Positions 36,317-45,035 of a stretch of DNA of 64,000 nucleotides are shown here, in pieces (within the stretch, counting starts at the first letter, position 1; every line of letters starts with the position of its first letter). This DNA comes from Chlamydiota bacterium (GTDB taxonomy: Bacteria; Chlamydiota; Chlamydiia; Chlamydiales; Parachlamydiaceae): assembly GCA_013288825.1 (NCBI GenBank), contig JABDBC010000001.1, positions 34,475 through 98,474 of the forward strand, written 5' to 3'. The notes beneath the pieces are model-generated. The model had not been told where the DNA came from and did not search any database. It saw nothing but the letters and a program-made list of their open reading frames with translations. The position numbers were made by a program, and so were the translations under genes.

Positions 36317-36936
36317 CATTGCGCCTTCTTTTTCCAGCTGCTACTTTTGGTTGCGCATCCGTTCTCTTAATGCTCGTTATTTGGGCTTATTTTTCTCTTT
36401 TTTCGTATTCTGAAAAAGATAATCAAAGGTATCACGCTTTGGTGGCTGCTGCTGATCCCTCCATAAAACCTGTTACCCCTATTCCATATAAGACCACACA
36501 ACAACATCGACAAGCCTGCAAAGAGATCTGGTTCACACAAGGGAGTGAACGGTTACAACTTCGGATACGCAGCGAGGATAGCGAACTCATTTTAGACCAT
36601 TGCGACGATTCGATGGAAATAGCCGAGAAAATGCAAGGGGTCACTTGTGTGATGCAAGAGGAATTATATTATTCAGATGGTAAGCCGATGCAGGTGTTTC
36701 GATATCTCCAAGCCGACGAAGCAGTATATCATTATCAGACGAATAAGCTTGTTGCGAAGCGTGCAACAATTTCTCGTTTTTCGGCACTTGGGCACCATCT
36801 CATCGAGGATGTCTCGAGGCTTCGTCCTTCCATAACGGGAACCGCATCAGAAGTGGAGTTTTTTATGGAAGGGGGGAATCCCCATTTTAAAGCAACCAAG
36901 TTCAAAGCCTCTCTAGATACTCAGGGGGCGAAATGA
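36313..36936 (+). CDS. LptC-like membrane-anchored protein
   Basis: 207 residues, from a TTG start overlapping the kdsA stop (TTGA). One N-terminal membrane helix (residues ~6-31) is followed by a periplasmic domain of beta-strand character, the size and layout of LptC. It lies between kdsA and an LptA-like gene, with lptB downstream. The equivalent Chlamydia locus has an uncharacterised gene in this slot. Likely role: periplasmic stalk of the LPS transport bridge. Sequence similarity alone is weak, so the call rests on context and topology. Confidence 0.65.
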   Translation: MTLRLLFPAATFGCASVLLMLVIWAYFSLFSYSEKDNQRYHALVAAADPSIKPVTPIPYKTTQQHRQACKEIWFTQGSERLQLRIRSEDSELILDHCDDSMEIAEKMQGVTCVMQEELYYSDGKPMQVFRYLQADEAVYHYQTNKLVAKRATISRFSALGHHLIEDVSRLRPSITGTASEVEFFMEGGNPHFKATKFKASLDTQGAK

Positions 36937-38426
36937 AGAGAATCGTCTTTATTTTCCTGCATTTGTTGTCGGCAGTTGCAATTGCTCAAGAGGAAAGCGT
37001 GCTTATCGTTGAATCAGATACGGCCATTTATGAAGGCAAACAGATCACTTTAAAAGGCAATGCTTTATTAGACCATCCTTTAGGAAAAATTTGTGCACAG
37101 CATATTGAAGCAATAGCCGAAAAAGAGGGGAGGCAGCTTGATCTTCAGCAGCTTAAAATGAGAGATAGAGTACGTATCGAATTGCGAGATACCGGTAGAC
37201 TTACTTGTGGACAAGCTCATATTGATCATGCAGCCATGACAGGGGATTTTTCTGGCAGTGAAGAAGAAGAGTACGTTGTGTATACAGAAGAGAAGGGGGC
37301 GCAATCGGGTTCGGGTTCTCCACTCACTGTTAAAAGCCGTCATATGGTGTTGCATATCAACAAAGAAGCAGCTGGACATGTTTTGCGGGAACGGATAAGT
37401 GCCATTGATGCTGATCGGGATGTTACTGTTAATTACAACAACGATTATGTAGCCAAGGCAGATATTGCAGTGTATCGCAAAGAGGACAATTCTTTAGATA
37501 CACCTCAGAGTGGCTTGTTTGGTCAGATTTCTTTGCATGCAAAGGAGAAGGACGGTCTCTGTCAGATCTCAAATAGGCAAGGCGATGTGATAAAGGCTAC
37601 CCAAATTGACATTGATACTAGGAAGCATCTTTTGTCGTTTTCTCATCCCAGAGGATCTCTCAAGGTGGAAAACAAAAAACTCGTACAAGAAATTGACTTT
37701 TCATCTGATACACTATTGTGGGATGACATTCAACATTTGTTAACCCTTCGGGGCGACATCAAAATTGCTCAGGCTGGAATGGGGCATTTGACAACCGATA
37801 AGGAGTTGCTTGTTTTTCACGAGAATCAGAATGGGGTCAAGCAAGTACATACTATTGAATGCACAGGTGAGACAACGTTGGTATACACAGACCAGGAAAA
37901 TGGCACAGAGCATATTTTGACATGTTATGGCAAGGTTATTGTTGACCACAAGTTATTCAAAACGACCATGGAAAGCCCTCGGGATATTAATGGCATTGTG
38001 CTTTCAGATAAAAAAGTCTTTTTTAAGGATGCCATGGGGGAAATTTTTGCCGATAAGCTAACGATCTTCTACGATGTAGCTAATCACAAACTTGAGCCCT
38101 CTAGATTGCTATTGGAAGGGGATGTTCGCATTCTCAAATGCACAGCAACAGATCCAGAAAATGAAGGGACGTTTTTACAGTACGCCATTGCAGATAAGGT
38201 AGAATATACAGCGCAGGCAAAAGAGGTCGTTTTATCGACGGAGAAGCCAAAGCGGGTATTATTCTTTGATAAAGTGAACTATGTTAGCATGAGTGCAGCA
38301 TCACTTAAAATCCGACGCGATGAATTGACGCAAAAAGAATCGATTCAAGGTGTTGGGGATGTGAGGTTTAGTTTTGCGCAGAAAGAACTAGAGGAATTCA
38401 AAAAGATATTCCCTCTGCTGAAGTAA
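36933..38426 (+). CDS. LptA/OstA-like periplasmic LPS-transport protein
   Basis: 497 residues with a signal peptide (residues 1-18, cleaved near AIAQ). The mature part is made of repeated beta-strands with OstA-type phrases: DTAIYEGKQITLKGNALLDH, LTLRGDIKIAQAG, LTCYGKVIVDH and LLLEGDVRI. It is far longer than E. coli LptA (~185 residues) and appears to hold two or more OstA-like jellyroll modules. It may be a long bridge protein or an N-terminal LptD-like module. The ATG overlaps the previous stop by four bases, giving translational coupling. lptB follows after a large palindrome. Confidence 0.75.
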   Translation: MKRIVFIFLHLLSAVAIAQEESVLIVESDTAIYEGKQITLKGNALLDHPLGKICAQHIEAIAEKEGRQLDLQQLKMRDRVRIELRDTGRLTCGQAHIDHAAMTGDFSGSEEEEYVVYTEEKGAQSGSGSPLTVKSRHMVLHINKEAAGHVLRERISAIDADRDVTVNYNNDYVAKADIAVYRKEDNSLDTPQSGLFGQISLHAKEKDGLCQISNRQGDVIKATQIDIDTRKHLLSFSHPRGSLKVENKKLVQEIDFSSDTLLWDDIQHLLTLRGDIKIAQAGMGHLTTDKELLVFHENQNGVKQVHTIECTGETTLVYTDQENGTEHILTCYGKVIVDHKLFKTTMESPRDINGIVLSDKKVFFKDAMGEIFADKLTIFYDVANHKLEPSRLLLEGDVRILKCTATDPENEGTFLQYAIADKVEYTAQAKEVVLSTEKPKRVLFFDKVNYVSMSAASLKIRRDELTQKESIQGVGDVRFSFAQKELEEFKKIFPLLK

Positions 38427-38432
38427 CACTAA

Positions 38433-38839
38433 ACAAAAGAGATTTTTACCACAGAGAGACTGTGAAAAAATAGATAATTGGTTTGTGCCGGCCCTCCGGG
38501 ACGATATGTGTTGGTTGGCGGTTACCCAGGCTTCGCTTACCCCTCCGGGGAGCTTCAGCCTGGGCTATTACGTAAACAGCCCTCCGGGCTTTTGAAGGAT
38601 GAAGGCCAAAGGATGAAAACGAGCATTTATGCTTTGAGCATAAAAACTGCATAGCAGAACATTCAACCTTCATACTTCAGAAGCCCGGAGGGCTGTTTAC
38701 GTAATAGCCCAGGCTGAAGCTCCCCGGAGGGGTAAGCGAAGCCTGGGTAACCGCCAACCAACACATACCGTCCCGGAGGGCCGGCACAAACCAGTTATCG
38801 ATTTTTGCAGACCTTATCTGTGGTAAAATCTCTTTTGTA
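38433..38839. repeat. ~400 bp nested palindrome within the LPS transport cluster
   Basis: Layers outside in: ACAAAAGAGATTTTTACCAC; a purine-rich spacer; GGTTTGTGCCGGCCCTCCGG; TTGGTTGGCGGTTACCCAGG; CTTCGCTTACCCCTCCGGGG; TATTACGTAAACAGCCCTCC; then a diverged ~60 base centre. All are mirrored on the right. It lies directly after the lptA-like stop and before lptB, so it may uncouple lptB from the upstream operon. Confidence 0.9.
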
Positions 38840-38866
38840 CCGTCATTATATCTAGAAGGTTGTATT

Positions 38867-39598
38867 ATGTCACAAGCTATGAGCTTAGAAGTACGAGATC
38901 TTAAAAAGTCATACGGAGGAAAACCTGTAGTCAACGGACTATCCTTTCATGTTGCCCCTGGAGAAATTGTGGGGCTCTTAGGTCCCAACGGTGCAGGGAA
39001 GACAACGGCTTTTTACATGACAGTCGGCTTAATTCGGCCCAACGCTGGCTCTGTTATTTTTAATGGTCAAGATGTCACAAACTCCCCCGTTCATAAAAGA
39101 GCTAGGATGGGGATGGGATATTTAGCACAGGAACCTTCGATATTTCGACATTTGACAGTTTCAGACAATATTTTATGCATCCTAGAAAGCCTTAAAATTA
39201 GCAAAGAAGAGCGCAAACGACGTCTTGAACAGCTTCTCCATGAACTTCATCTGGAAAAACTGGCAAATAAACAAGCCGTTGCACTCTCAGGAGGAGAGAG
39301 GAGGCGTTTAGAAATTACTCGCGCCCTCGTGACAAGCCCGACATTATTAATGTTGGACGAACCATTTGCTAATATCGATCCTATATCTGTACAAGAAGTC
39401 AAACAGCTCATTCAGATGCTGTCTCAAAGGAATATCAGTGTTTTAATAACTGATCATAACGCCAGAGAAATCTTTTCTGTTGTGCACCGCAGCTATTTAG
39501 TGCGCGAGGGGAAGGTGCTATTGTCAGGAAGAGTGGAAGAGTTGGTCGACAATGAGGAAGCCCGTCGAACCTATCTTGGAATGGACTTCAAGTTGTAA
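38867..39598 (+). CDS. lptB: LPS export ABC transporter ATPase
   Basis: 243 residues; cytoplasmic ATPase that powers LPS extraction with LptFG. Walker A GPNGAGKTT (39-47), Q-loop near AQEPSIFRHL (87-96), signature LSGGERRRLE (140-149), Walker B LLMLDEPFANIDP with Glu165, and the switch His in ITDHNARE. These wordings are LptB-specific. ATG 38867 has AGAAGG upstream; ATG 38879 is an alternative. LptFG are not in the window. The P-type ATPase gene begins 4 bases after the stop. Confidence 0.95.
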   Translation: MSQAMSLEVRDLKKSYGGKPVVNGLSFHVAPGEIVGLLGPNGAGKTTAFYMTVGLIRPNAGSVIFNGQDVTNSPVHKRARMGMGYLAQEPSIFRHLTVSDNILCILESLKISKEERKRRLEQLLHELHLEKLANKQAVALSGGERRRLEITRALVTSPTLLMLDEPFANIDPISVQEVKQLIQMLSQRNISVLITDHNAREIFSVVHRSYLVREGKVLLSGRVEELVDNEEARRTYLGMDFKL

Positions 39599-39601
39599 TT
39601 T

Positions 39602-41971
39602 ATGAGCCTTTGCAGTTTATGCGGTAACGACATATTATCCTCACCAGTTCGAGAAGTACAGAACCAATTCTGTTGCAGCGGTTGCCATGCTGTATTCAAC
39701 ATCTTAAGCACTCAGCATCAACTAGACAATTATCGTGAGCATCCGATCTTTCAGCAAGCTCTGAAGATAGGACTCATCTCTAATCCCACTCTATTAGAAC
39801 AAATTCGGAAAAATCGACCAGAGATCCATGAAAATGAAGCACGGCAACTTCATCTCGAAGTATTAAATATGTGGTGTCCAGCTTGTTGTGAGCTGATCAA
39901 ACTCCTTATGTTACAAGAAAAAGGAGTTCTCAATTGCGTTGTGGATTATGCCACAGACTTAGCATCTATTGAGTTTGTTCCCCGCTATATCTCTAAAGAA
40001 AAAATATTGTCCCTCATACAATCGTTTGGGTATCAACCTTCGCTTATCGGTAGCGGTACGTCTGTCGCCAGACGCTCTCTCAACATTCGCTTTATCGTAG
40101 CTGCCTTCTGCGCACTAAATGTCATGATGTTTTCATACCCCATCTATGCAGCCTATTTTCAGTATGATCAGGAGCACTATGCCCTTCTTTTTGCCTGGTT
40201 ATCGTTATGGACAACGTTACCAGTCGTCACTTATTGCGCATGGCCTATTTTTCGCCGCTTTTTTAGTGGCCTTAGAGTGGGATTCCTCGGAATGGAAACC
40301 CTTGTAGTCATTGGGGTTACAACGTCCTTTTGTCTTTCTATTTACCATCTTTTTCTTGGAAGCTCTTTGGTCTATTTCGATTCATTAACGGTGATTATTT
40401 GTTTTGTTTTATTGGGGAAACTCATTGAAACAAAAGCCAAATTCTCTGCTAAAGATGCATTAATCCGGTTGGTCCGTGCAATCCCTCGTCGCGGTCGAAA
40501 ACAGCTTCCAGATGGTAGCTTAGTTTTTACACCCGTCAAAGAGATAGTTATTGGAGACTTTGTTCATGTGTTTCAAGGGGAAAAAATTGTTTTGGACGGT
40601 GTTGTTGTTAGCGGAACAGGCTCTTGTGATGAATCGTTGATGACAGGAGAATCGATGCCTGTACCAAAGGCAGCAGGGGCTATGTTATTAGGAGGAGCGA
40701 TTGTTCAAAATGGATCTTTTGTTTTTCGAGTCACTTCAAGTGCTGAGGAATCGGCCTTGCATAAGATCGTCAATACGATACAACAGGAAATCGGTCATAA
40801 GTCGACATATATTCGTCAAGGCGATCTGATCGTCAAATGGTTTGTCCCATTCGTCGTTGGCTTATCTGTTCTATGTTCTGTAGGAGGATTTCTTTTTGGG
40901 GCATTTGATTTAGAAGCTGCTGTCATACGTGCTGTGTCGATTTTGCTCATCTCATGTCCATGTGCTATCGGCATTGCTGCACCGCTCGCTGAATCACACG
41001 TGATCAATGGATTAGCCAATCTTGGGGCTATTGTGCGCAATCGAGGGTGCTTGATGCACTTAGGCGAGGAAACTGTCTTCGTGTTCGACAAGACTGGCAC
41101 AGTAACAGAGGGGCATTTTCAAGTGCTTTCAGGTTTGGAGACTTTGGATTCTGAAAAGCGGTCTATTCTTAAGGCGATGACAAGCCGATCTAATCATTTG
41201 ATCTCGGTGGCGATCTATGAATCACTCGATTGCCCATTGGCTTCGTTGGAGGGCACTGAAGAAATAGCAGGACAGGGAATCGTCGGCAAATATAGAGGAC
41301 AAAATTATTACTTAGGATCGGCATATTTTTTGCAGCATCATGCTGATATAGATGTGTCACAGCAAGATGGGGAGGAGATTCATAAAGATCAAGTGATTCG
41401 ATCGCAAGTTTATTTTGCACAAAAAGGGAATTGCATTTGTGTCATTTCACTTGGCGATCAATTGCGTGTTGGAATCGCTGATCTTATAAAAGGAATTGCT
41501 CCTGTAAAAACTATTTTGCTTTCTGGAGATGCCCAAGAGCCGGTTGCTACGGTTGCTGCTCAATGTGGTTTTGATGAGTGGTATGCACAATATACTCCGT
41601 TGCAAAAAAAGGGACTAATAGATGCCTTGAGATTGAAGGGAGCTGTGGTATGTATGGTGGGGGATGGGATCAACGATGCCTTAGCTTTGACGTCGGCGCA
41701 TGTGGGCATTTCGGTTGTTTCTGCCACGGAGATTTCCATACAGGTTTCCGATTTGCTATTGACGACAGATCGTTTGCAGGTGCTTTTAAAAATTAGGAAG
41801 TTGGCGAGGAAAGGACACCAAATTGTGAAGCAGAATATGTTTTGGGCATTTTTTTATAATGTTGTGGGGATTGTTTTAGCGGTAGCGGGTTATTTATCGC
41901 CGATTTTTGCAGCCTTTGCGATGGTGGCAAGCAGCCTGATGGTGCTGTTTAATGCCAAGCGCGTTAGGTAG
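39602..41971 (+). CDS. Copper-type P1B ATPase, CcoI/FixI-like
   Basis: 789 residues. The N-terminus has CSLC (4-7) and CCSGC (24-28), a Cys-rich cap typical of CcoI/FixI-type exporters. A metal-binding HMA domain follows with WCPACC (91-96). Membrane helices flank the transport motif SCPCAIG (about residue 451). The catalytic DKTGT lies near 497, the TGES actuator loop near 349 and GDGIND near 690. CcoI-type pumps supply copper to cbb3-type cytochrome oxidase, which fits an aerobic chlamydial relative, but no cco genes are in the window. It ends three bases before the convergent ATPase gene. Confidence 0.88.
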   Translation: MSLCSLCGNDILSSPVREVQNQFCCSGCHAVFNILSTQHQLDNYREHPIFQQALKIGLISNPTLLEQIRKNRPEIHENEARQLHLEVLNMWCPACCELIKLLMLQEKGVLNCVVDYATDLASIEFVPRYISKEKILSLIQSFGYQPSLIGSGTSVARRSLNIRFIVAAFCALNVMMFSYPIYAAYFQYDQEHYALLFAWLSLWTTLPVVTYCAWPIFRRFFSGLRVGFLGMETLVVIGVTTSFCLSIYHLFLGSSLVYFDSLTVIICFVLLGKLIETKAKFSAKDALIRLVRAIPRRGRKQLPDGSLVFTPVKEIVIGDFVHVFQGEKIVLDGVVVSGTGSCDESLMTGESMPVPKAAGAMLLGGAIVQNGSFVFRVTSSAEESALHKIVNTIQQEIGHKSTYIRQGDLIVKWFVPFVVGLSVLCSVGGFLFGAFDLEAAVIRAVSILLISCPCAIGIAAPLAESHVINGLANLGAIVRNRGCLMHLGEETVFVFDKTGTVTEGHFQVLSGLETLDSEKRSILKAMTSRSNHLISVAIYESLDCPLASLEGTEEIAGQGIVGKYRGQNYYLGSAYFLQHHADIDVSQQDGEEIHKDQVIRSQVYFAQKGNCICVISLGDQLRVGIADLIKGIAPVKTILLSGDAQEPVATVAAQCGFDEWYAQYTPLQKKGLIDALRLKGAVVCMVGDGINDALALTSAHVGISVVSATEISIQVSDLLLTTDRLQVLLKIRKLARKGHQIVKQNMFWAFFYNVVGIVLAVAGYLSPIFAAFAMVASSLMVLFNAKRVR

Positions 41972-41974
41972 AAT

Positions 41975-43144
41975 CTAAGAAACTTCAGGGAAATACTCAG
42001 CGATACCTTGTTTCCAAGGGTAGCAAGTTACGTGATCAAACTTTTTCATGAAGCGGTCTTGGCTAAGAACAATTGCTTCACAATTTTCAATATCGCGTGT
42101 CAGCTTTATGAAGGCACTAATGTCGCTTTCATTGACTGTATCGGAGCTTTTTATTTCGATACATAGAAGTTTTTTTCCTGGTCTTTCAATGACTAAATCG
42201 ATTTCAACATCAGCGGCAGTACGGATAAAAGAATAACGATAATCAGGTTGAAAATAACTTTTCAATCGAATGAATTCCAATAAAATGAAGTGCTCGAAGG
42301 CCTCTCCATAAGCCGTTGTTTTGGGAATTAGAGGGACTGAAAGCCTTCTGGATAGACTGCGCACGATACCCGGATCAAAAAAATAAAACTTTGGTTTTTC
42401 TACTAAACGCTTTCGAAACGAGTTGTGAAAGGGCTCTAAAAAGAATCCAATCATTGTGTCTTCGAGAATTAAAAAATACTCTTTAATGGTTTTGCTGTCT
42501 ACACCAACATCTCGGGCAATATTTGCATAGTTAATTATTTTTCCATTGCATTGTGCTGCCACTTCAAGAAAGCGACGAAATGGTGGTAATTTTCGTACTA
42601 CCTGTTCATTCCATATTTCTTCTTTGAGGTATGTATCTGCATAGGAACGTAAAAATTCGTCCTTTTGTGAACTTTCATTTAATTTAAAAATTTTAGGCAA
42701 AGTTCCCCAATGTAAGGCTTTATCTAAATTAAATTCTTCCCTTAATTCAAAACAAGAAAGGGAAAATAAATGGTAGACAAACGCACGACCAGCGAGTAAA
42801 TTTGCTCCCCCATGTTTTAGTTTGCGTGCACTTGACCCAGTTAAAATAAAGATCTTGTCTGTTTCTTCTTCAATCATTCGATGGACTTCATCCAATAACC
42901 TGGGAACTTTTTGTATTTCATCAATGACAACGTGGGTGGTCTCTTTGGGTAAGGCCTTCACAATGGGGTAAAGTTCATTGGGATTACGGGAAAAACGATC
43001 CTCAACTTGCGTATCTAAAAGATCTAACCAAAGGCACTGGCTGTGATCGAACCTCTGCTTAAGCAATGTACTTTTTCCTGTACCGCGTGGGCCAAAGAGA
43101 AAAAAACTATGTTTATGTGAAAAATGTTTTAAACGTGGAAACAT
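41975..43144 (-). CDS. AAA ATPase with DUF4143 domain
   Basis: 389 residues. Walker A GPRGTGKST (18-26), Walker B HVVIDEIQKVP (71-81), sensor-like ILTGSSARK, then a DUF4143 half whose last part has a PD-(D/E)XK-like pattern (DVEIDLVIERPG, CIEIKSSDT). This family is common in horizontally moving genomic islands; its biochemical role is poorly known. The start codon at 43144 abuts a 31 bp-periodic array of GGAGN4YTCC palindromes, suggesting autoregulation or a maintenance site. It is followed on the same strand by no other gene. Confidence 0.88.
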   Translation of the reverse strand: MFPRLKHFSHKHSFFLFGPRGTGKSTLLKQRFDHSQCLWLDLLDTQVEDRFSRNPNELYPIVKALPKETTHVVIDEIQKVPRLLDEVHRMIEEETDKIFILTGSSARKLKHGGANLLAGRAFVYHLFSLSCFELREEFNLDKALHWGTLPKIFKLNESSQKDEFLRSYADTYLKEEIWNEQVVRKLPPFRRFLEVAAQCNGKIINYANIARDVGVDSKTIKEYFLILEDTMIGFFLEPFHNSFRKRLVEKPKFYFFDPGIVRSLSRRLSVPLIPKTTAYGEAFEHFILLEFIRLKSYFQPDYRYSFIRTAADVEIDLVIERPGKKLLCIEIKSSDTVNESDISAFIKLTRDIENCEAIVLSQDRFMKKFDHVTCYPWKQGIAEYFPEVS

Positions 43145-43297
43145 TGGCTACTCCATAATTGCTTGACAATTTCGGAGTGTATTCCATTTTTGTTTGAAAG
43201 TCGAGCGTTTTGATCGCATTTATGGAGCGTACTCCATAAATGCTTGACATTTTCGGAGTACGTTCCGTTTTTGTCAGGCAAAAAAGGAGTATGCTCC
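43143..43297. promoter_or_regulatory. Iteron-like array, left copy
   Basis: 12-mer palindromes of form GGAG-N4-YTCC at 43174-43185, 43224-43235, 43255-43266 and 43286-43297. A degenerate site lies at 43143-43154 against the ATPase start. Sites at 43143/43174 and 43224/43255/43286 are exactly 31 bp apart, about three helical turns. The spacer carries CATAAATGCTTGACATTTTC. Periodic phased palindromes indicate cooperative protein binding. Confidence 0.8.
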
Positions 43298-43307
43298 AGA
43301 GATCCAA

Positions 43308-43362
43308 GAGGAAACTTCATATTCTTTGTTTGTTTTAGTCATTGCTTTGACCTCCTGCATTT
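43308..43362 (-). pseudogene. Relic of an XRE antitoxin 5' end
   Basis: ~54 bases identical to 44489-44542, covering the first codons and the AGGAGG site of the antitoxin at 44185-44523, with no open frame behind. A remnant of a second antitoxin copy or the scar of a recombination. Confidence 0.75.
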
Positions 43363-43376
43363 CTATACATTTAGAA

Positions 43377-43667
43377 TTACAGTCCAAGTTCGCGTTTGAG
43401 TTCTTCGTGTGAAAGAGTCTTTTCTCCTTTTTTTATTCGCTCCATGGTCGCATCTGCGTCTCGAATATCTTCTTCATCCTCTAGCTTTTGCAATAGGCAT
43501 TCCACTGTCTTCCATTCTTCGAGAGAAATAATGACAGCAATTCCTTGTCCGTGACGGGTAAGCATATACCGTTTTCCACCGTAAGCAATGTGATTGAGAA
43601 CGGAAGCCATATGATCTCTTATTTCTCTTGCAGAAACTTCTTCCATTTCCTGTTTTGCATGTTTCAT
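43377..43667 (-). CDS. Phd/YefM-family antitoxin, orphan
   Basis: 96 residues from ATG 43667, which has a perfect AGGAGG site. The frame is open to 43703, but without a ribosome site. The N-terminal EVSAREIRDHMASVLNHIAY and TRHGQGIAVIISLEEWKTVE are typical of the Phd/YefM DNA-binding half; the C-terminus is the flexible toxin-binding tail. No RelE/YoeB or Doc toxin follows, so it appears to be an orphan or a remnant. It sits between two ~97 bp direct repeats. Confidence 0.85.
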   Translation of the reverse strand: MKHAKQEMEEVSAREIRDHMASVLNHIAYGGKRYMLTRHGQGIAVIISLEEWKTVECLLQKLEDEEDIRDADATMERIKKGEKTLSHEELKRELGL

Positions 43668-43693
43668 ATATACCTCCTGTATCTTATATACTA

Positions 43694-43722
43694 ATTGTAC
43701 CAAAGGGACAAAAAATTGGCAA
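43694..43722 (-). promoter_or_regulatory. Promoter of the Phd-like antitoxin
   Basis: Minus strand: -35 TTGCCA, 17 bp spacer, -10 TACAAT, about 26 bases upstream of the start codon. Confidence 0.65.
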
Positions 43723-43737
43723 GGTCATTAAGCAAGA

Positions 43738-43836
43738 CAATCGCATTTATGGAGCGTACTCCATAAATGCTTGACATTTTCGGAGTACGTTCCGTTTTTG
43801 TCAGGCAAAAATGGAGTATGCTCCAGAAATCCAATT
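43738..43836. promoter_or_regulatory. Iteron-like array, right copy
   Basis: Nearly identical to 43213-43308. GGAGN4YTCC sites at 43751-43762, 43782-43793 and 43813-43824, again spaced by 31 bp. It lies upstream of the orphan antitoxin gene at 43918 (plus) and the Phd-like gene (minus). Confidence 0.8.
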
Positions 43837-43917
43837 CGAACCAATTCAATTCAGTATTTTTCTGATTGACAATCCAATTCACATTTTATGTTAGGAGGTA
43901 TTGTGGAGGAGCATTTT

Positions 43918-44163
43918 ATGGCATTGACCATTAGAATTTCTCGGGCTAGTGATCATATGATTACCGAATTAGTGGACATCACCGGAAAATCAAAATTTGA
44001 TCTTATTGAAGAAGCGCTTAAATCTTATCGTTTTCGTCAAAGAATGAGGCTACTTAACGAAGACTATGAAAGATTACAATCAGATAAAAAAGCATGGTCT
44101 AAAGAGTTAGTGGAAAGAGAAGAGCTAGAAGGAACGCTGCTTGATGGACTCGAAGAATACTAA
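43918..44163 (+). CDS. Small ribbon-helix-helix-type antitoxin, orphan
   Basis: 81 residues from ATG 43918, preceded by GGAGGAGC. A GTG at 43903 behind AGGAGG is the alternative. The start MALTIRISRASDHMITELVD plus a following helix pair looks like the RHH fold of CopG/MazE-like antitoxins; the acidic C-terminus would be the toxin-binding tail. No toxin gene follows, as the next gene is on the other strand. The call is structural pattern only. Confidence 0.65.
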   Translation: MALTIRISRASDHMITELVDITGKSKFDLIEEALKSYRFRQRMRLLNEDYERLQSDKKAWSKELVEREELEGTLLDGLEEY

Positions 44164-44184
44164 AATGTAAGCATTCTTTCATTC

Positions 44185-44523
44185 TTAACAGACAGCAATA
44201 TGACCTTTGTGACGAAAGATACCCATGCGAGATCTAGGTTTGCTTACTCTAATCATTACATTACAACCTAGTAAGGATAGATAATGCAAAAGAGAATCCG
44301 TGCTAAAAGCTGAAAGCCGTCCGGACACTAACAAGGAAACTTTTGGTTGACTGATTCCCAGCTTTTGAGCTATTTCATCTTGAGATAACTTACTAGCTTT
44401 TATTAAAGATCCAACATCATTAAGTAGTTTTGCTCGAGCAATGAGCTCTTCGGGTGCATTCAACCCAAGATCAGCGAAAACGTTGCCTGAGGAAACTTCA
44501 TATTCTTTGTTTGTTTTAGTCAT
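44185..44523 (-). CDS. XRE-type antitoxin (HigA-like)
   Basis: 112 residues from ATG 44523, chosen for its AGGAGGT site. HTH at about residues 45-75 (KLSQDEIAQKLGISQPKVSL), in the layout of HigA-2/RelB-like XRE antitoxins. It overlaps the 3' end of the toxin gene by eight bases, so the two are coupled. Its first codons and ribosome site are copied at 43308-43362. Confidence 0.88.
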   Translation of the reverse strand: MTKTNKEYEVSSGNVFADLGLNAPEELIARAKLLNDVGSLIKASKLSQDEIAQKLGISQPKVSLLVSGRLSAFSTDSLLHYLSLLGCNVMIRVSKPRSRMGIFRHKGHIAVC

Positions 44524-44887
44524 TGCTTTGACCTCCTGCATTCTTCCATTCATTATAAAGATCTTCCGCTCTTTTTAAGCGTTCATGAATTAGATCAATT
44601 TCTTCTTTGGGCGTTTTGATTCCCTTTTTGCTCTTTTTCTTGAAGGCATGTATGACGACAATGGCATCTGAAAAACGCACTGTGTAGACCACTCGAAATG
44701 TATCATTATCACAGTCAAGTACAAGTTCAAGCACATTTGCACTTCTAAAGCCTTTTAATGGTTTTCCAATATCAGGGTGCAACCCTATTTGTGCCTGATA
44801 AAGACCATATCCAAAGTCAGTAATAACTTCAGCCGGCATATCCATGAGACTTCGTTTGGCAGCTTTTATCCAGAGCAGGGGCTTCAT
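44516..44887 (-). CDS. HigB-like toxin (Gp49 family)
   Basis: 123 residues. The pattern AKRSLMDMPAEV...FGYGLYQAQIGLHP, KPLKGF, VLELVLDCDNDTFRVVYTVR and VIHAFKKKSKKGIKTP is that of the phage Gp49/HigB RelE-fold toxins. These cut ribosome-bound mRNA. The KKS-KGIKTP segment with basic residues is the usual active-site end. Complete length and intact partner suggest a functional module. Confidence 0.9.
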   Translation of the reverse strand: MKPLLWIKAAKRSLMDMPAEVITDFGYGLYQAQIGLHPDIGKPLKGFRSANVLELVLDCDNDTFRVVYTVRFSDAIVVIHAFKKKSKKGIKTPKEEIDLIHERLKRAEDLYNEWKNAGGQSND

Positions 44888-45035
44888 TCGAATTTGCCGT
44901 CCTTGGGATTATATCCTAATAATATCATTACTGATATATTTTTCCTACATAAATTTTGTAACATGAAACTATATCATGCTCTATTTTTGTTGAAAAATCT
45001 AGGCGAACGATGTTAGAGATCTTTCGTTCCTTTCT

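Noticed and set aside
43113..43320. Minus-strand frames reading into the iteron array ahead of the ATPase
   Set aside because: The peptide merely translates the 31 bp repeats; no start with a ribosome site, and the ATPase already begins at a normal position (43144).
44164..45035. Prophage remnant because of the Gp49-like toxin
   Set aside because: Only a toxin-antitoxin pair is present; no phage structural, integrase or att-like sequence was seen.
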